From the NCBI RefSeq assembly GCF_001591965.1, contig NZ_BCVX01000003.1, forward strand, positions 1 through 64,000: a stretch of 64,000 nt of DNA, read 5' to 3'. Positions 9,314 through 17,646 of the stretch are shown here, in pieces. How positions within the stretch are numbered: the first letter of the stretch is position 1; each line of letters starts with the position of its first letter. The notes under the pieces were generated by a model. It saw nothing but the letters and a program-made list of their open reading frames with translations. It made no database searches and had not been told where the DNA came from. The stretch comes from Lysinibacillus odysseyi 34hs-1 = NBRC 100172 (GTDB lineage: Bacteria > Bacillota > Bacilli > Bacillales_A > Planococcaceae). The translations under genes were made by a program, and so were the position numbers.

Positions 9314-9940
9314 CTAATATCTATGCTCCCCTAACCACTTAGTGATTTTTTCTACAAAGGAAATTCGGTAGCCGACGGGCAGCGTTTCCATATTAGTCAG
9401 AGTTAAACCTTTCCGATCATATATTTTTTCTGTATGAACCAGTTCATATCCTTCCATTTCCACAGCTGTTACTGTACCGTTTACTAATTGAAGAAATGCC
9501 TCTAACGGAAGGCGGTAAATACCATCTAATTCTTCCTCCTGAATCGTAAATTGATCAAAACCACCTTTACCTATATAACCAAACACATGGGCAAATTCAT
9601 AATCTTTAATAGAAGTATTTTCAATTTTATAAGGGATCATTCCGAGTGGATGTAAGTCGCAAAAAGCTGTTGGCAGGCCCAGCTCTTCCTGCAGCTCCCG
9701 TATGCCGTCCTCAATTCCTTCATGTGATAATAAATGACCGGCTGCCGTAATATCAAATTGCCGCGGGTAATCCTTTTTCCTTTTACTGCGAAGCTGAAGG
9801 TATATATACCATTCCTCCTCTATCCATTCTATAACCCAACAATGAAATACCTCATGCCAGTAGCCAAAATGATGCGCTTCATCCCTGAGGGCTACGCCTA
9901 TTTGCTTGTAATCCTCCGTAAAAATCTTTAGTTTTTCCAT
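9314..9940 (-). CDS. Nudix hydrolase (isopentenyl-isomerase-like)
   Basis: 208 residues from ATG 9940, chosen because GGAGG lies five bases upstream. It has a Nudix box in variant spacing, GHLLSHEGIEDGIRELQEE, one residue shorter than the standard box between the first Glu and the REL motif. The layout, with an N-terminal strand (VFHCWVIEW) and a DYEFAHVF segment, resembles the IPP-isomerase-like Nudix branch. The substrate is unknown. The stop of the next Nudix gene lies 18 bases upstream of the start, so the two are probably co-transcribed. Confidence 0.85.
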   Translation of the reverse strand: MEKLKIFTEDYKQIGVALRDEAHHFGYWHEVFHCWVIEWIEEEWYIYLQLRSKRKKDYPRQFDITAAGHLLSHEGIEDGIRELQEELGLPTAFCDLHPLGMIPYKIENTSIKDYEFAHVFGYIGKGGFDQFTIQEEELDGIYRLPLEAFLQLVNGTVTAVEMEGYELVHTEKIYDRKGLTLTNMETLPVGYRISFVEKITKWLGEHRY

Positions 9941-9958
9941 TCTATCCTCCAATATGTA

Positions 9959-10426
9959 TTAATAAGAAATCAATGACTGCTCTTCAAGCAATTGAATCGT
10001 TTGCTTATGTTTGCTGTATTCAATGATTTGCTTCTTTATATTTGGATAGAGAACAATCGTATGCAAATCCTCTAGCCGAACCCACCTTACCCCTGTCTGA
10101 TGTTTATCAGGAGAAGAAGGCATTTGCGGAACTTGGCCTTCTTTCAGCCTGCATTCAAAAATCGTTGTTAATGAGTGAACAGGGCCATATTTTTCTTTAT
10201 GTAAATGTGGAGCATATTCATATAGAAACACCACTTCCCCAACTTCTATTTCTACAGAAGCTTCCTCGCTTGCCTCTCTCTTTATTGCCTCCTTCAGTGT
10301 TTCGCCTGCTTCTACACCTCCTCCCGGCAAATTATAATGTGTACCGTTTTCATCTGTAAATTCTATTAATAATACCGCCTGTTCTTTCACGATTAACGCA
10401 CTGCTTCTTACTCGTATTGGATACAA
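9959..10426 (-). CDS. Nudix hydrolase (MutT-like)
   Basis: 155 residues with a canonical Nudix box GGGVEAGETLKEAIKREASEE (conserved G, E, RE, EE) near residue 37. Such enzymes cleave nucleoside diphosphates linked to another group; the exact substrate is not predictable. TTG start at 10426 preceded by GGGAGGG. First gene of the two-Nudix operon. Confidence 0.88.
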   Translation of the reverse strand: MYPIRVRSSALIVKEQAVLLIEFTDENGTHYNLPGGGVEAGETLKEAIKREASEEASVEIEVGEVVFLYEYAPHLHKEKYGPVHSLTTIFECRLKEGQVPQMPSSPDKHQTGVRWVRLEDLHTIVLYPNIKKQIIEYSKHKQTIQLLEEQSLISY

Positions 10427-10537
10427 GTTATTTCCCTCCCGCTGTTTACTTTTATGTACTTTTAATGCTGTCTAACGCCAATTAGAGGTTAAAAGTAAAT
10501 CCTTCCTTTCTAATACGATAACCCATTTTGGAAAAAC

Positions 10538-10567
10538 TGTCATTTTAGGGGATATATTTAAATGACA
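10538..10567. promoter_or_regulatory. Inverted repeat upstream of the nuclease-helicase
   Basis: TGTCATTT (10538-10545) and AAATGACA (10560-10567) form an 8-bp dyad with a 14-base spacer. A possible -10, TACAAT, lies at 10577-10582. This could be an operator, but no regulator is next to it. Confidence 0.35.
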
Positions 10568-10658
10568 TTTATACAGTACAATAATAGGGGACAAATAAGT
10601 TTTATTATCCCTCCATTTTTCGCCATGGCATAATCACGGAAACAGGAAGGAATACTAA

Positions 10659-12212
10659 ATGAATAGTACATATATAGATGAAAAGCAAAAGACTTCTTCA
10701 TGGAATGATAAGGGGGCGCAAGCTGTGAAAGCCATTAACTTGATTTCGTTGCTGAATGCACAGACTGATGTAGGCGATTTAAGCTTTAAAAAGTATGTAA
10801 GCAGTTTTGGAATAAATCCGCACATTCGGATGAATGAACTGGCTGATTTGCAATCGCTTGTAGATACACTGCGGGATTATACCCCATTTACATATATTTT
10901 TAATAATTTCTTTGTTGGTTTCATGATTAACCAGATTGGCAAGGAATTCGATTTACTGCGGATCGGTACAAACAGTGTCATCAATATTGAATTAAAGCGG
11001 AAAAGTACAGATGAAAAAATTACAAAGCAATTAATACAAAATGAATACTATTTAAAATTCCTCGATGTAGAGCTGTATCACTTTACGTATGTTTCATCGA
11101 CAGAAAAGCTTTATATGCTGATTGATTCCGAGCGGATTGAGGAAGTGGAATTTCATGTGTTAATTGACCGGCTGCGGGAACAGCGTCTTCTGGAAATAGA
11201 TAACCTTCATCACCTGTTTGACCCAATCAATTATTTAGTTTCACCTTTCGAATCACCTGAAGCCTTTTTAAAGGATGAATATTTCCTTACGGCTCAGCAA
11301 AGCACGTTTAAGCGGGAGATGCTGGAGATGATACCCGCTGATATACCACTGTTCGTTTCCATTGAAGGAGGTCCTGGCACCGGCAAAACACTATTGCTTT
11401 ATGATATCGCAAAGAATTATATCCGGAAATCACACGGTGTAAAGATTTTTCACTGCGGAAAGCTGAATGCCGGGCAAGAAAAGCTAAAGAAAGATTACGG
11501 CTGGTCTATTGAGTCAATTTCATACAATGGAAAAACTCCTTTTACAACTAATCAGGATTGGGGTATATATGATGTCATTATTTTCGATGAGGCACAACGA
11601 TTAGATAAACAGCAGCTCATTGCGTTCCTCGATCAAATACTAGCCATTCCGATAATGTGTATTTTCTCCTTTGACAGACAGCAGTATTTAACCTCCGAAG
11701 AACTGGACAATAACATACCAGGCTATATAGAGGAACGTCTGCATCCAAAGCGTTATGAATTAAAAAATATTATCCGCTGCAGTAAAGAAATACAGGCATT
11801 TATCACTAATTTATTTGACTTGGTAAAACAATCGACGAATCAAAAATATATGAATATTAGCACACAATACTTTTCCTCCTATGATTCTGCCGGCAGCTAT
11901 CTCCACTACTTGCATGAGGAAGGCTGGAAGGTGCTCGATTTGATTCCTTCAAACACTCCGCCTGATAGTCCGGGGGAAAACAGCTTTTATGAAATCATTG
12001 GACAGGATTACGAGGAAGTTGCCGTTATTATTGACGAATCCTTTTTTTACAATGATCAAAATAAGCTGTCCTACAGAGAAACAGAGAAACGGCTGAAATA
12101 CCATAAAACAAAGGTCCTTTTCCAAAATGTGACACGCGCAAGAAGGAAGCTGCATCTTGTCATAATCAATAATCCAGAAGTATTGGAAAAGGTGTTGAAT
12201 ATATTGGCGTGA
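10659..12212 (+). CDS. PD-(D/E)XK nuclease fused to a DUF2075 (Schlafen-like) helicase
   Basis: 517 residues. The N-terminal region has a nuclease core, FDLLRIG with Asp98 and then ELK with Glu111-Lys113, matching a PD-(D/E)XK endonuclease. The second half is an SF1-type ATPase: GGPGTGKT (237-244), IIFDEAQ (about 307-313, motif II), FDRQQ (motif III), IIRCS and a C-terminal NVTRARRKLHLVI (motif VI). DUF2075 helicases fused to nucleases are often seen in prokaryotic antiviral contexts. No methylase or toxin lies beside it, and it seems a single-gene unit. Role in DNA repair or defence is inferred only. Confidence 0.8.
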   Translation: MNSTYIDEKQKTSSWNDKGAQAVKAINLISLLNAQTDVGDLSFKKYVSSFGINPHIRMNELADLQSLVDTLRDYTPFTYIFNNFFVGFMINQIGKEFDLLRIGTNSVINIELKRKSTDEKITKQLIQNEYYLKFLDVELYHFTYVSSTEKLYMLIDSERIEEVEFHVLIDRLREQRLLEIDNLHHLFDPINYLVSPFESPEAFLKDEYFLTAQQSTFKREMLEMIPADIPLFVSIEGGPGTGKTLLLYDIAKNYIRKSHGVKIFHCGKLNAGQEKLKKDYGWSIESISYNGKTPFTTNQDWGIYDVIIFDEAQRLDKQQLIAFLDQILAIPIMCIFSFDRQQYLTSEELDNNIPGYIEERLHPKRYELKNIIRCSKEIQAFITNLFDLVKQSTNQKYMNISTQYFSSYDSAGSYLHYLHEEGWKVLDLIPSNTPPDSPGENSFYEIIGQDYEEVAVIIDESFFYNDQNKLSYRETEKRLKYHKTKVLFQNVTRARRKLHLVIINNPEVLEKVLNILA

Positions 12213-12316
12213 CGATATGTGAAAACAGCAATCCATTTGCATAATTTCCGCCTTATCAAACCAAAGTAAGGATGGTGATACTTCACCATCAACTACTAAC
12301 GATGGAGGGATCTTTT

Positions 12317-12490
12317 ATGAACATTCGTGAAGGCTTAATCCCAACGATACTAGGCTCAGCTGTAACTGCAACGGGGTATGCCCTGAAACAAAAGAGTAGT
12401 TCCAATCAAATGATCGCGAACACTATTTTTGGATTTGGTCTTGCCCATATTGTGTTAGGCGCCATTGACCTTGTGGAGCATCGTAGCTAG
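12317..12490 (+). CDS. Small hydrophobic hypothetical protein
   Basis: 57 residues from ATG 12317, preceded by GGAGGG; a longer frame from 12272 lacks a site. Two short hydrophobic, Gly-rich segments (PTILGSAVTATGYAL and IFGFGLAHIVLGAID) point to a small membrane protein. No family recognised. A clear terminator follows. Confidence 0.6.
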   Translation: MNIREGLIPTILGSAVTATGYALKQKSSSNQMIANTIFGFGLAHIVLGAIDLVEHRS

Positions 12491-12500
12491 TTAGCAAACA

Positions 12501-12527
12501 CATCCCGGCTAAAATTTGGCCGGGATG
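12501..12527 (+). terminator. Terminator of the small hydrophobic gene
   Basis: CATCCCGGC (12501-12509) with GCCGGGATG (12519-12527), then a T-rich run TGTTCTTTT. Confidence 0.8.
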
Positions 12528-12616
12528 ATGTTCTTTTAGCAAAAAATTGTTTTTGTCCTGAATTGCCTGCAGCCTCCAGGTGATAAATTATTTCGGCTTA
12601 TCCGTAATAATACGTT

Positions 12617-13909
12617 TTATAAATTACTTGCTGTAGCAAATAATGTATCTGCTGTCCCTGCCACTTCTTTAATTTCCGCGTTCATTGCCTCCATAACATC
12701 AGTTAATTGGGTTATATCGCCCTTTACCTGTTCAATAGACTGCTCATTCTTTGCTACTTCATTCTTAATGCCATCAAATACCGCTCTTGCATTGTCTACT
12801 ACTTGTCCGTTTGTTGATGTTCTTTCCCGAACATGTGCAAGAGAGTCATTTACTTGTCCGGTCAGGTGGGAAGCAGAGGTGACAAGGTATGTAATGTGAC
12901 TGACGGATTGCTTCGATTGTTCAGCCAGCTTTCGTACTTCCTGGGCAACTACCGCAAACCCTTTCCCATATTCACCGGCCCGTGCCGCCTCAATAGAAGC
13001 ATTTAATGCCAGCAAATTAGTTTGATCGGCAATGGATTGGACAATACCTAAAATCGACTCAATTTTACGCGAAGCTTCCACCAGTTCTGCCGTGAAGGAT
13101 GTGACCTCCTGTATTTGCTGGAGCATCTTTTCAGTTTCTGTCTCCAATTGATTCATATAAAGCTGGCCCGTTTCTGAACGTTTCACTACTTGTCTGACAG
13201 TTTCAATATTTTCACCTATATGTCTTTCTAAAACAGCTGTTGTATGCTCTACAGCAGCCATTTGCCTGCTTGTTTCTTCTGTCAGATCGGCAAGTTCCCC
13301 GCTGATAGAAGATATACTGCCTTTCAATTCTTCCTTTACAATTGTGTATTGTTCATTGACAAGACGCCTGTTTTCTTTTTCATATTCCTCCAGCACAATT
13401 TGCATTTCAAAATTTATCAATTTGGATATGACGGTGGCTATTTCTAACGTTGTCGTATGAATCGTTTTATCTTCCACCAATAAGCGGATAAGGCTTTCCT
13501 GGATCTGTTGGAATGTCCCCATATACCATTTTGGCTCTAAGCCCATTCTATAATGAATTTGTGCCAAATGACGCTTTTGCCGGATTGTCTGCTCCGTCAG
13601 CTGGCCATCAAACATAGAAATTACATATTTCCCTACAATCCCTTTTAGTTTTTCTACTGAACTTCGTTTTTCGATGAGGTGTTTCAGCTCGGGAACAGCT
13701 AGTATTTTATCATAAAAAATAGCGGTGATTTCCTCTATATGACCTGAAATGACTGGCTGAAACGACATGAAGCGCTTCATATCCCCTTCTGTAAGGCCGA
13801 TAAGTTCCATTTGCAAGCGTAACGGCCCAAGCTCCTCCTCATTACAATAAGGTGCATATAACTCCAGCCTTTCAACTGCTTCACCTGTCTTTTTGTACCA
13901 AGAAAACAT
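12617..13909 (-). CDS. hemAT: Heme-based aerotaxis transducer HemAT
   Basis: 430 residues. The N-terminal globin-coupled domain (about 1-170) includes IFYDKIL, the Tyr-containing distal region, and the proximal-His segment [14 protein letters not shown], very like B. subtilis HemAT. A coiled-coil signalling domain follows with the chemoreceptor hairpin [19 protein letters not shown] and [14 protein letters not shown]. There are no membrane segments, so it is a cytoplasmic oxygen sensor that drives CheA in oxygen taxis. ATG 13909 is favoured over 13930 because AAGGGG lies between them. Its promoter at 13940-13968 overlaps a dyad. Confidence 0.92.
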   Translation of the reverse strand: MFSWYKKTGEAVERLELYAPYCNEEELGPLRLQMELIGLTEGDMKRFMSFQPVISGHIEEITAIFYDKILAVPELKHLIEKRSSVEKLKGIVGKYVISMFDGQLTEQTIRQKRHLAQIHYRMGLEPKWYMGTFQQIQESLIRLLVEDKTIHTTTLEIATVISKLINFEMQIVLEEYEKENRRLVNEQYTIVKEELKGSISSISGELADLTEETSRQMAAVEHTTAVLERHIGENIETVRQVVKRSETGQLYMNQLETETEKMLQQIQEVTSFTAELVEASRKIESILGIVQSIADQTNLLALNASIEAARAGEYGKGFAVVAQEVRKLAEQSKQSVSHITYLVTSASHLTGQVNDSLAHVRERTSTNGQVVDNARAVFDGIKNEVAKNEQSIEQVKGDITQLTDVMEAMNAEIKEVAGTADTLFATASNL

Positions 13910-13939
13910 AGTACCCAATCCCCTTTCCATTTTTCAACC

Positions 13940-13968
13940 ATTATACGTTGATTTACATTTTTGTACAA
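13940..13968 (-). promoter_or_regulatory. hemAT promoter (sigma-A)
   Basis: On the minus strand TTGTAC (13968-13963), 17 bases, TATAAT (13945-13940). The -35 lies inside one arm of the dyad at 13959-13994, so a protein bound to the dyad should block it. Confidence 0.7.
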
Positions 13969-13994
13969 CTTATTATCGATATTGTTATACAAAA
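13959..13994. promoter_or_regulatory. Candidate MerR/B12 regulator operator
   Basis: TTTTGTACAAC (13959-13969) and GTTATACAAAA (13984-13994) are inverted with one mismatch and a 14-base spacer around ATCGAT. It lies between two divergent promoters, overlaps the hemAT -35 and lies just upstream of the regulator's -35. The regulator binding here is inferred from position. Confidence 0.55.
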
Positions 13995-14007
13995 GTTAGA
14001 CAATCAT

Positions 14008-14036
14008 TTGCTGTTATTTGGATAATACTGTATGAT
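14008..14036 (+). promoter_or_regulatory. Promoter of the MerR-EAL operon
   Basis: TTGCTG (14008-14013), 17 bases, TATGAT (14031-14036). A start near 14043 gives a short leader with GGAGGTGG before the TTG start at 14066. Confidence 0.5.
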
Positions 14037-14065
14037 AGAAATAAATGATGATGGAGGTGGTTATC

Positions 14066-14950
14066 TTGTCCAATACTTTAGATAGTATGCTTTCAATACA
14101 GCAGGTCTCTGTTCGGACTGGTTTGACAAAGCCTGTCATCCGCAAATGGGAGGACCGCTATAAAACAGTAGAACCGAAGCGGTTAGAAAATGGCCGCCGT
14201 GTTTATTCAGAACGCGACGTTCAAATATTGCAGGCGGTACGAAATTTGGTAGATGAGGGAATGAGTATTCAGCAGGCGACAACATATGCACTTGAAAATG
14301 TGCCCGAACCGATTGCCCAGCATACCTCCTCTCCGATATCGGATTATTGCTTTCGTTTGTTAGAAGAAGGCACAAATTGTAATGTTCCAGCGATCCATCA
14401 TATTTTACAGGAGGCACATCACAAGCTTGGTATCCTACCTTTTCTTGATCAAGTAGTCTCTCCTTTACTGCTTGAGGTCGGGTATCGTTGGGAGAAAGCT
14501 CAGTGGGACCCTTTTCAGGAAAGTGTTTGCTCTACAGTTATTAGGGATTATTTAGTCGGTCTTCGTCATGAGATTCAGGTGCCGAGTGATGCGCCGTTAA
14601 TCCTTGCTGCCTGTCTGCCGGGAGAAGCACATGATCTACCGCTTTGTATACTGCTTCTGAAGGCACGAATGATGGGGTATCGGGGCTATTTAATTTCAAG
14701 CTCTCCTGCACCGGGATCTATTGAGCATTTGGTGAGACAATTCAAGCCAGCCGTTGTTTTACTGTCCGCAATGAGTCTGGTGCCTTTCCAGCTTTGTCCC
14801 GGCTCGCTAGAAGAAATAGATGAATTCGCTCACTACAATCCACATATTCGTTTTTTTGTAGGAGGCATTGGAGCAAAGAGCTACCTCCAAACGCATAATT
14901 TACAATCGGTTGCGTTTGCAGAAGCAATTGAACCGATTTTAGAGGAGTAA
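14066..14950 (+). CDS. MerR-family regulator with B12-binding domain (LitR/CarH-like)
   Basis: 294 residues from TTG 14066, which has GGAGGTGG five bases upstream; ATGs at 14045-14051 lie inside or before the site. N-terminal MerR helix-turn-helix (TKPVIRKWEDRYKTVEPKR), then a four-helix B12 cap, then a cobalamin Rossmann domain with GEAHDLPL (lower-ligand His), LLSAMS and VGGIGA. The cap holds the Trp of the W-x9-EH motif, but the pair reads ES rather than EH, and the residue after Trp is Glu. In CarH those histidines take part in light-driven ligation, so this protein may bind adenosylcobalamin without the usual photoswitch. It probably controls the operon with the EAL gene and hemAT. Confidence 0.85.
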   Translation: MSNTLDSMLSIQQVSVRTGLTKPVIRKWEDRYKTVEPKRLENGRRVYSERDVQILQAVRNLVDEGMSIQQATTYALENVPEPIAQHTSSPISDYCFRLLEEGTNCNVPAIHHILQEAHHKLGILPFLDQVVSPLLLEVGYRWEKAQWDPFQESVCSTVIRDYLVGLRHEIQVPSDAPLILAACLPGEAHDLPLCILLLKARMMGYRGYLISSSPAPGSIEHLVRQFKPAVVLLSAMSLVPFQLCPGSLEEIDEFAHYNPHIRFFVGGIGAKSYLQTHNLQSVAFAEAIEPILEE

Positions 14951-14955
14951 TAATC

Positions 14956-15954
14956 ATGAGCTGCAAAAATTGCATTGTTAAACAAGCTGCATTCCTTGTC
15001 CGTTTTAAAGAAAAAGAGTACTTGATTATAATGATTGCCAAACATCTTCAGCGCATGGGGTTCCCAGCAATTATTAATGAAGATGGCCATCTCTCCATTG
15101 ATGAGACAGCTATGCATGAGGTCGTTAGCTTTTGCGAGGATTTTACAGAGCTTTCAAACATCCAGTTTGCCTATAATCAGGACTGGCTGTCATTAACAGA
15201 AGCGAAGAATTTTCTTGCAGCTTCATGGGTGGAGCAGATTATTCTTGAAAAACGAATCATTTGCTATTCACAGCCAATTATTACACGGGATGAAAAAATC
15301 TATGGCCACGAAGTACTTGCCCGTTTCGTTGCAGAAGACGGACGTCTCCTTTCACCTGGTGACGTATTTTCTGCCGCAAAAATTCGAGGCAGGCTTTACG
15401 CCCTTGACCGGACTTGCCGGCTAGCCGCTGTTCAATATGCAAAAAAGCTACCGGGTAAGGTGTTCATCAATTTTCTGCCAACTTCTATTTACTCGCCTGA
15501 ATATTGCCTGCGCTCAACAACAGCTCTCGCAAACCAGTTGAAGATCGAACCGGGCCGCTTTATTTTTGAAGTGGTAGAAACAGAAGCAGTCAAAGATACT
15601 GAACACTTAAAGGACATTTTAAATTATTATCAGGAAAAAGGATTCCGGTATGCCCTCGATGATGTAGGAGAAGGATTCAGCACGGTTGAATTATTATCCG
15701 ATATTACGCCGCATTATATGAAACTTGACCGCCAATTCGTAGAAGGCGTAGCGAAGGATTCTGATAAGCAGCAGGTAGCTCATTTTTATTTTGATAAGGC
15801 CAGGTCAATCGGTTCAGTACCTCTTGCCGAAGGAATTGAAAAACGTGAGGATTATCTCTTTTTAAAAGATATGGGCTATGAACTATTCCAAGGGTTTTAC
15901 TTCAGCCGCCCACAGCCAGATCCTGTTACAGAGCTTGACTGGAGTGTTCTGTAA
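14956..15954 (+). CDS. EAL-domain cyclic-di-GMP phosphodiesterase
   Basis: 332 residues. The first 80 form an unassigned N-terminal domain starting with a CKNC motif. The EAL domain follows with all active-site landmarks: HEVLAR (EVL for EAL), FINFLPTS (Asn), FEVVETEA (Glu), LDDVGEG (two Asp), MKLD (Lys), AEGIE (Glu) and QGFYF (Gln). It is therefore likely to hydrolyse c-di-GMP to pGpG and to favour motility over adhesion. It starts five bases after the MerR/B12 stop, with GAGGAG inside the upstream gene, so the two are one operon. The N-terminal part may be the input domain. Confidence 0.9.
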   Translation: MSCKNCIVKQAAFLVRFKEKEYLIIMIAKHLQRMGFPAIINEDGHLSIDETAMHEVVSFCEDFTELSNIQFAYNQDWLSLTEAKNFLAASWVEQIILEKRIICYSQPIITRDEKIYGHEVLARFVAEDGRLLSPGDVFSAAKIRGRLYALDRTCRLAAVQYAKKLPGKVFINFLPTSIYSPEYCLRSTTALANQLKIEPGRFIFEVVETEAVKDTEHLKDILNYYQEKGFRYALDDVGEGFSTVELLSDITPHYMKLDRQFVEGVAKDSDKQQVAHFYFDKARSIGSVPLAEGIEKREDYLFLKDMGYELFQGFYFSRPQPDPVTELDWSVL

Positions 15955-16438
15955 TTTACTTGGGACGATAAACTAGCCAGTTTTTTCATTTCCTTATAGA
16001 ATGGCAGCTTCTAGTAATCTAGTACTGCCCTTTTATCTGCCTCGTTGTTTTCAACATACCAGCCGTTCTTTCTATAAATGAATTTGTCTTCATTTTAAGA
16101 ATTCAACAGCTTACTTCGGGAACAATGCTCAACTATCTTTCTTCTTTTCTGTCAACCCCTGCTGCAGATGGTGGTGCGATAGAGCATCATCTCTGTTGAA
16201 AATCTAACTCTTAAATAATACAAGCTCTTTTTTTGAGATATATCTTAAAAATGACTCACTAGTTGATTGGAGTTAAAGGCGCTAGAGTGTAGCAGACGGC
16301 ATTCCCTTTCACAGAAGAGCATAACTTCTTATCTACTATCCGGTTATGTATAAATTAATGAATATTTTATTGTAAATAAAGAAAAAAGAAGCGTACAAGC
16401 AGAATAAGCAGCTGTATTTTCTTATTTTTTAATCAATT
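15955..16438. other. Intergenic stretch, no gene seen
   Basis: About 480 AT-rich bases between the EAL gene and the sigma-B-type promoter. No convincing reading frame, terminator or repeat was recognised. Confidence 0.4.
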
Positions 16439-16464
16439 GTTTAATAAATCATAAAAAGGGGTAT
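16439..16464 (+). promoter_or_regulatory. Sigma-B type general-stress promoter
   Basis: GTTTAA (16439-16444), 14 bases, GGGTAT (16459-16464), an exact match to the B. subtilis sigma-B consensus. It is 60 bases upstream of the lipoprotein ATG. Confidence 0.7.
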
Positions 16465-16523
16465 ATGTAGTAAGTTAATATACATATTATTTTCCATCAC
16501 ATGAAGTGAAAGGTCGGTGAAGT

Positions 16524-17162
16524 ATGAAATACCTTATTTTCTTCATCTTAACTGCTTTATTATCCGCCTGTAATATAGCGAATACCGAGCAGAATGAAGA
16601 TATTATAATCGAGGAGCCACGGAGTGCAGTTGCTGCAGAATATGCCAATGCCTTTGAAAACGCTTCTCCGCTACAGCTCTTTTTTAAGGAAGACCAAACA
16701 AAGGCTATATATTTAGAAGAAGACAGCGGTACCTCTTACACCGAGGAAACCTTCTGGCTTTCGGAAAGTTATGTAAAAACAATAGTAGAGAAGGAAAATA
16801 ACATTTCCTACAATATTTACCGTATCACCAATGATGCAATCGAATTGGTGTATAGTGGACAGACGGATACTAAAGTCTCGATAGCTGAACTGGATCAAAT
16901 GCCTGTTAAGCATACTATTCTCACACTTCCCATCGAAAGAGGGGCAGTACTGGAGGAATGGGTGCTGACAAACGATAATTTGCAGGTTTTCACGCCATTT
17001 GAAACCTTCCATCAAGTAGTGGAACTTACAAAAGAAACACAGGAACAAGTAATCAAACAATATTATGCACCTGGATTTGGATTAGTAAAAGAATTCATGA
17101 GCAGCCAAACTGACAGTGGAATAGAAGAAGCTACTTTTCTGCTGGAAGATGTAAAGTACTGA
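16524..17162 (+). CDS. Lipoprotein of unknown function, probably stress-induced
   Basis: 212 residues. Signal peptide with lipobox LLSAC (Cys16), so exported and lipid-anchored on the outer face of the membrane. The mature part is acidic and beta-rich (VYSGQTDTKVSI, HTILTLPIE), with no recognised domain. Preceded by a sigma-B-type promoter, which suggests a role in envelope stress. It stands alone and has its own terminator. Confidence 0.7.
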   Translation: MKYLIFFILTALLSACNIANTEQNEDIIIEEPRSAVAAEYANAFENASPLQLFFKEDQTKAIYLEEDSGTSYTEETFWLSESYVKTIVEKENNISYNIYRITNDAIELVYSGQTDTKVSIAELDQMPVKHTILTLPIERGAVLEEWVLTNDNLQVFTPFETFHQVVELTKETQEQVIKQYYAPGFGLVKEFMSSQTDSGIEEATFLLEDVKY

Positions 17163-17216
17163 GAGAAAGTATTCAGCATTTCAACATTTACTGAAATAGC
17201 CTATAGAAAAAACTTA

Positions 17217-17254
17217 AGCCATCGTAGAGACAGCAGACTATTTTCACGATGGCT
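17217..17254 (+). terminator. Terminator of the lipoprotein gene
   Basis: AGCCATCGT (17217-17225) with ACGATGGCT (17246-17254), followed by ATTTAT. Confidence 0.65.
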
Positions 17255-17646
17255 ATTTATACGGCTTTTTTTGCGCAGGCGGTGAAGAGGAACCCGGCAT
17301 TGTCTACCCCACCCTCTTTCTCGGTTAAAATTATTCCCTATTTCCCCTGAAGTTCTTTATAATTCCACGTCAATTTCATTTGCTCCGATTGCTTGCCTCT
17401 TTTGTAATAAAGCGGTCGAGTGAAAGTATATAAAAGAAAACCGTCACTTACTATTCCTATATGAAAGTGTCGGTTTTAAAATCTAGAAAAGATGATTTTT
17501 AGTATAGATTAATGGGAGAATTGCTTAGTGGCTAAGGTTATTATTAGATTATGTTAAATAGTGTCGGATAATTTGCTACGCTATGTGTTAAGCCTCCTGC
17601 TGATGTCATTTCGTAATTCTATATAATAAGTGCATTTCTCGTCCCT
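17255..17646. other. Intergenic stretch, no gene seen
   Basis: About 390 bases between convergent genes. Nothing recognised beyond the upstream terminator. Confidence 0.4.
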
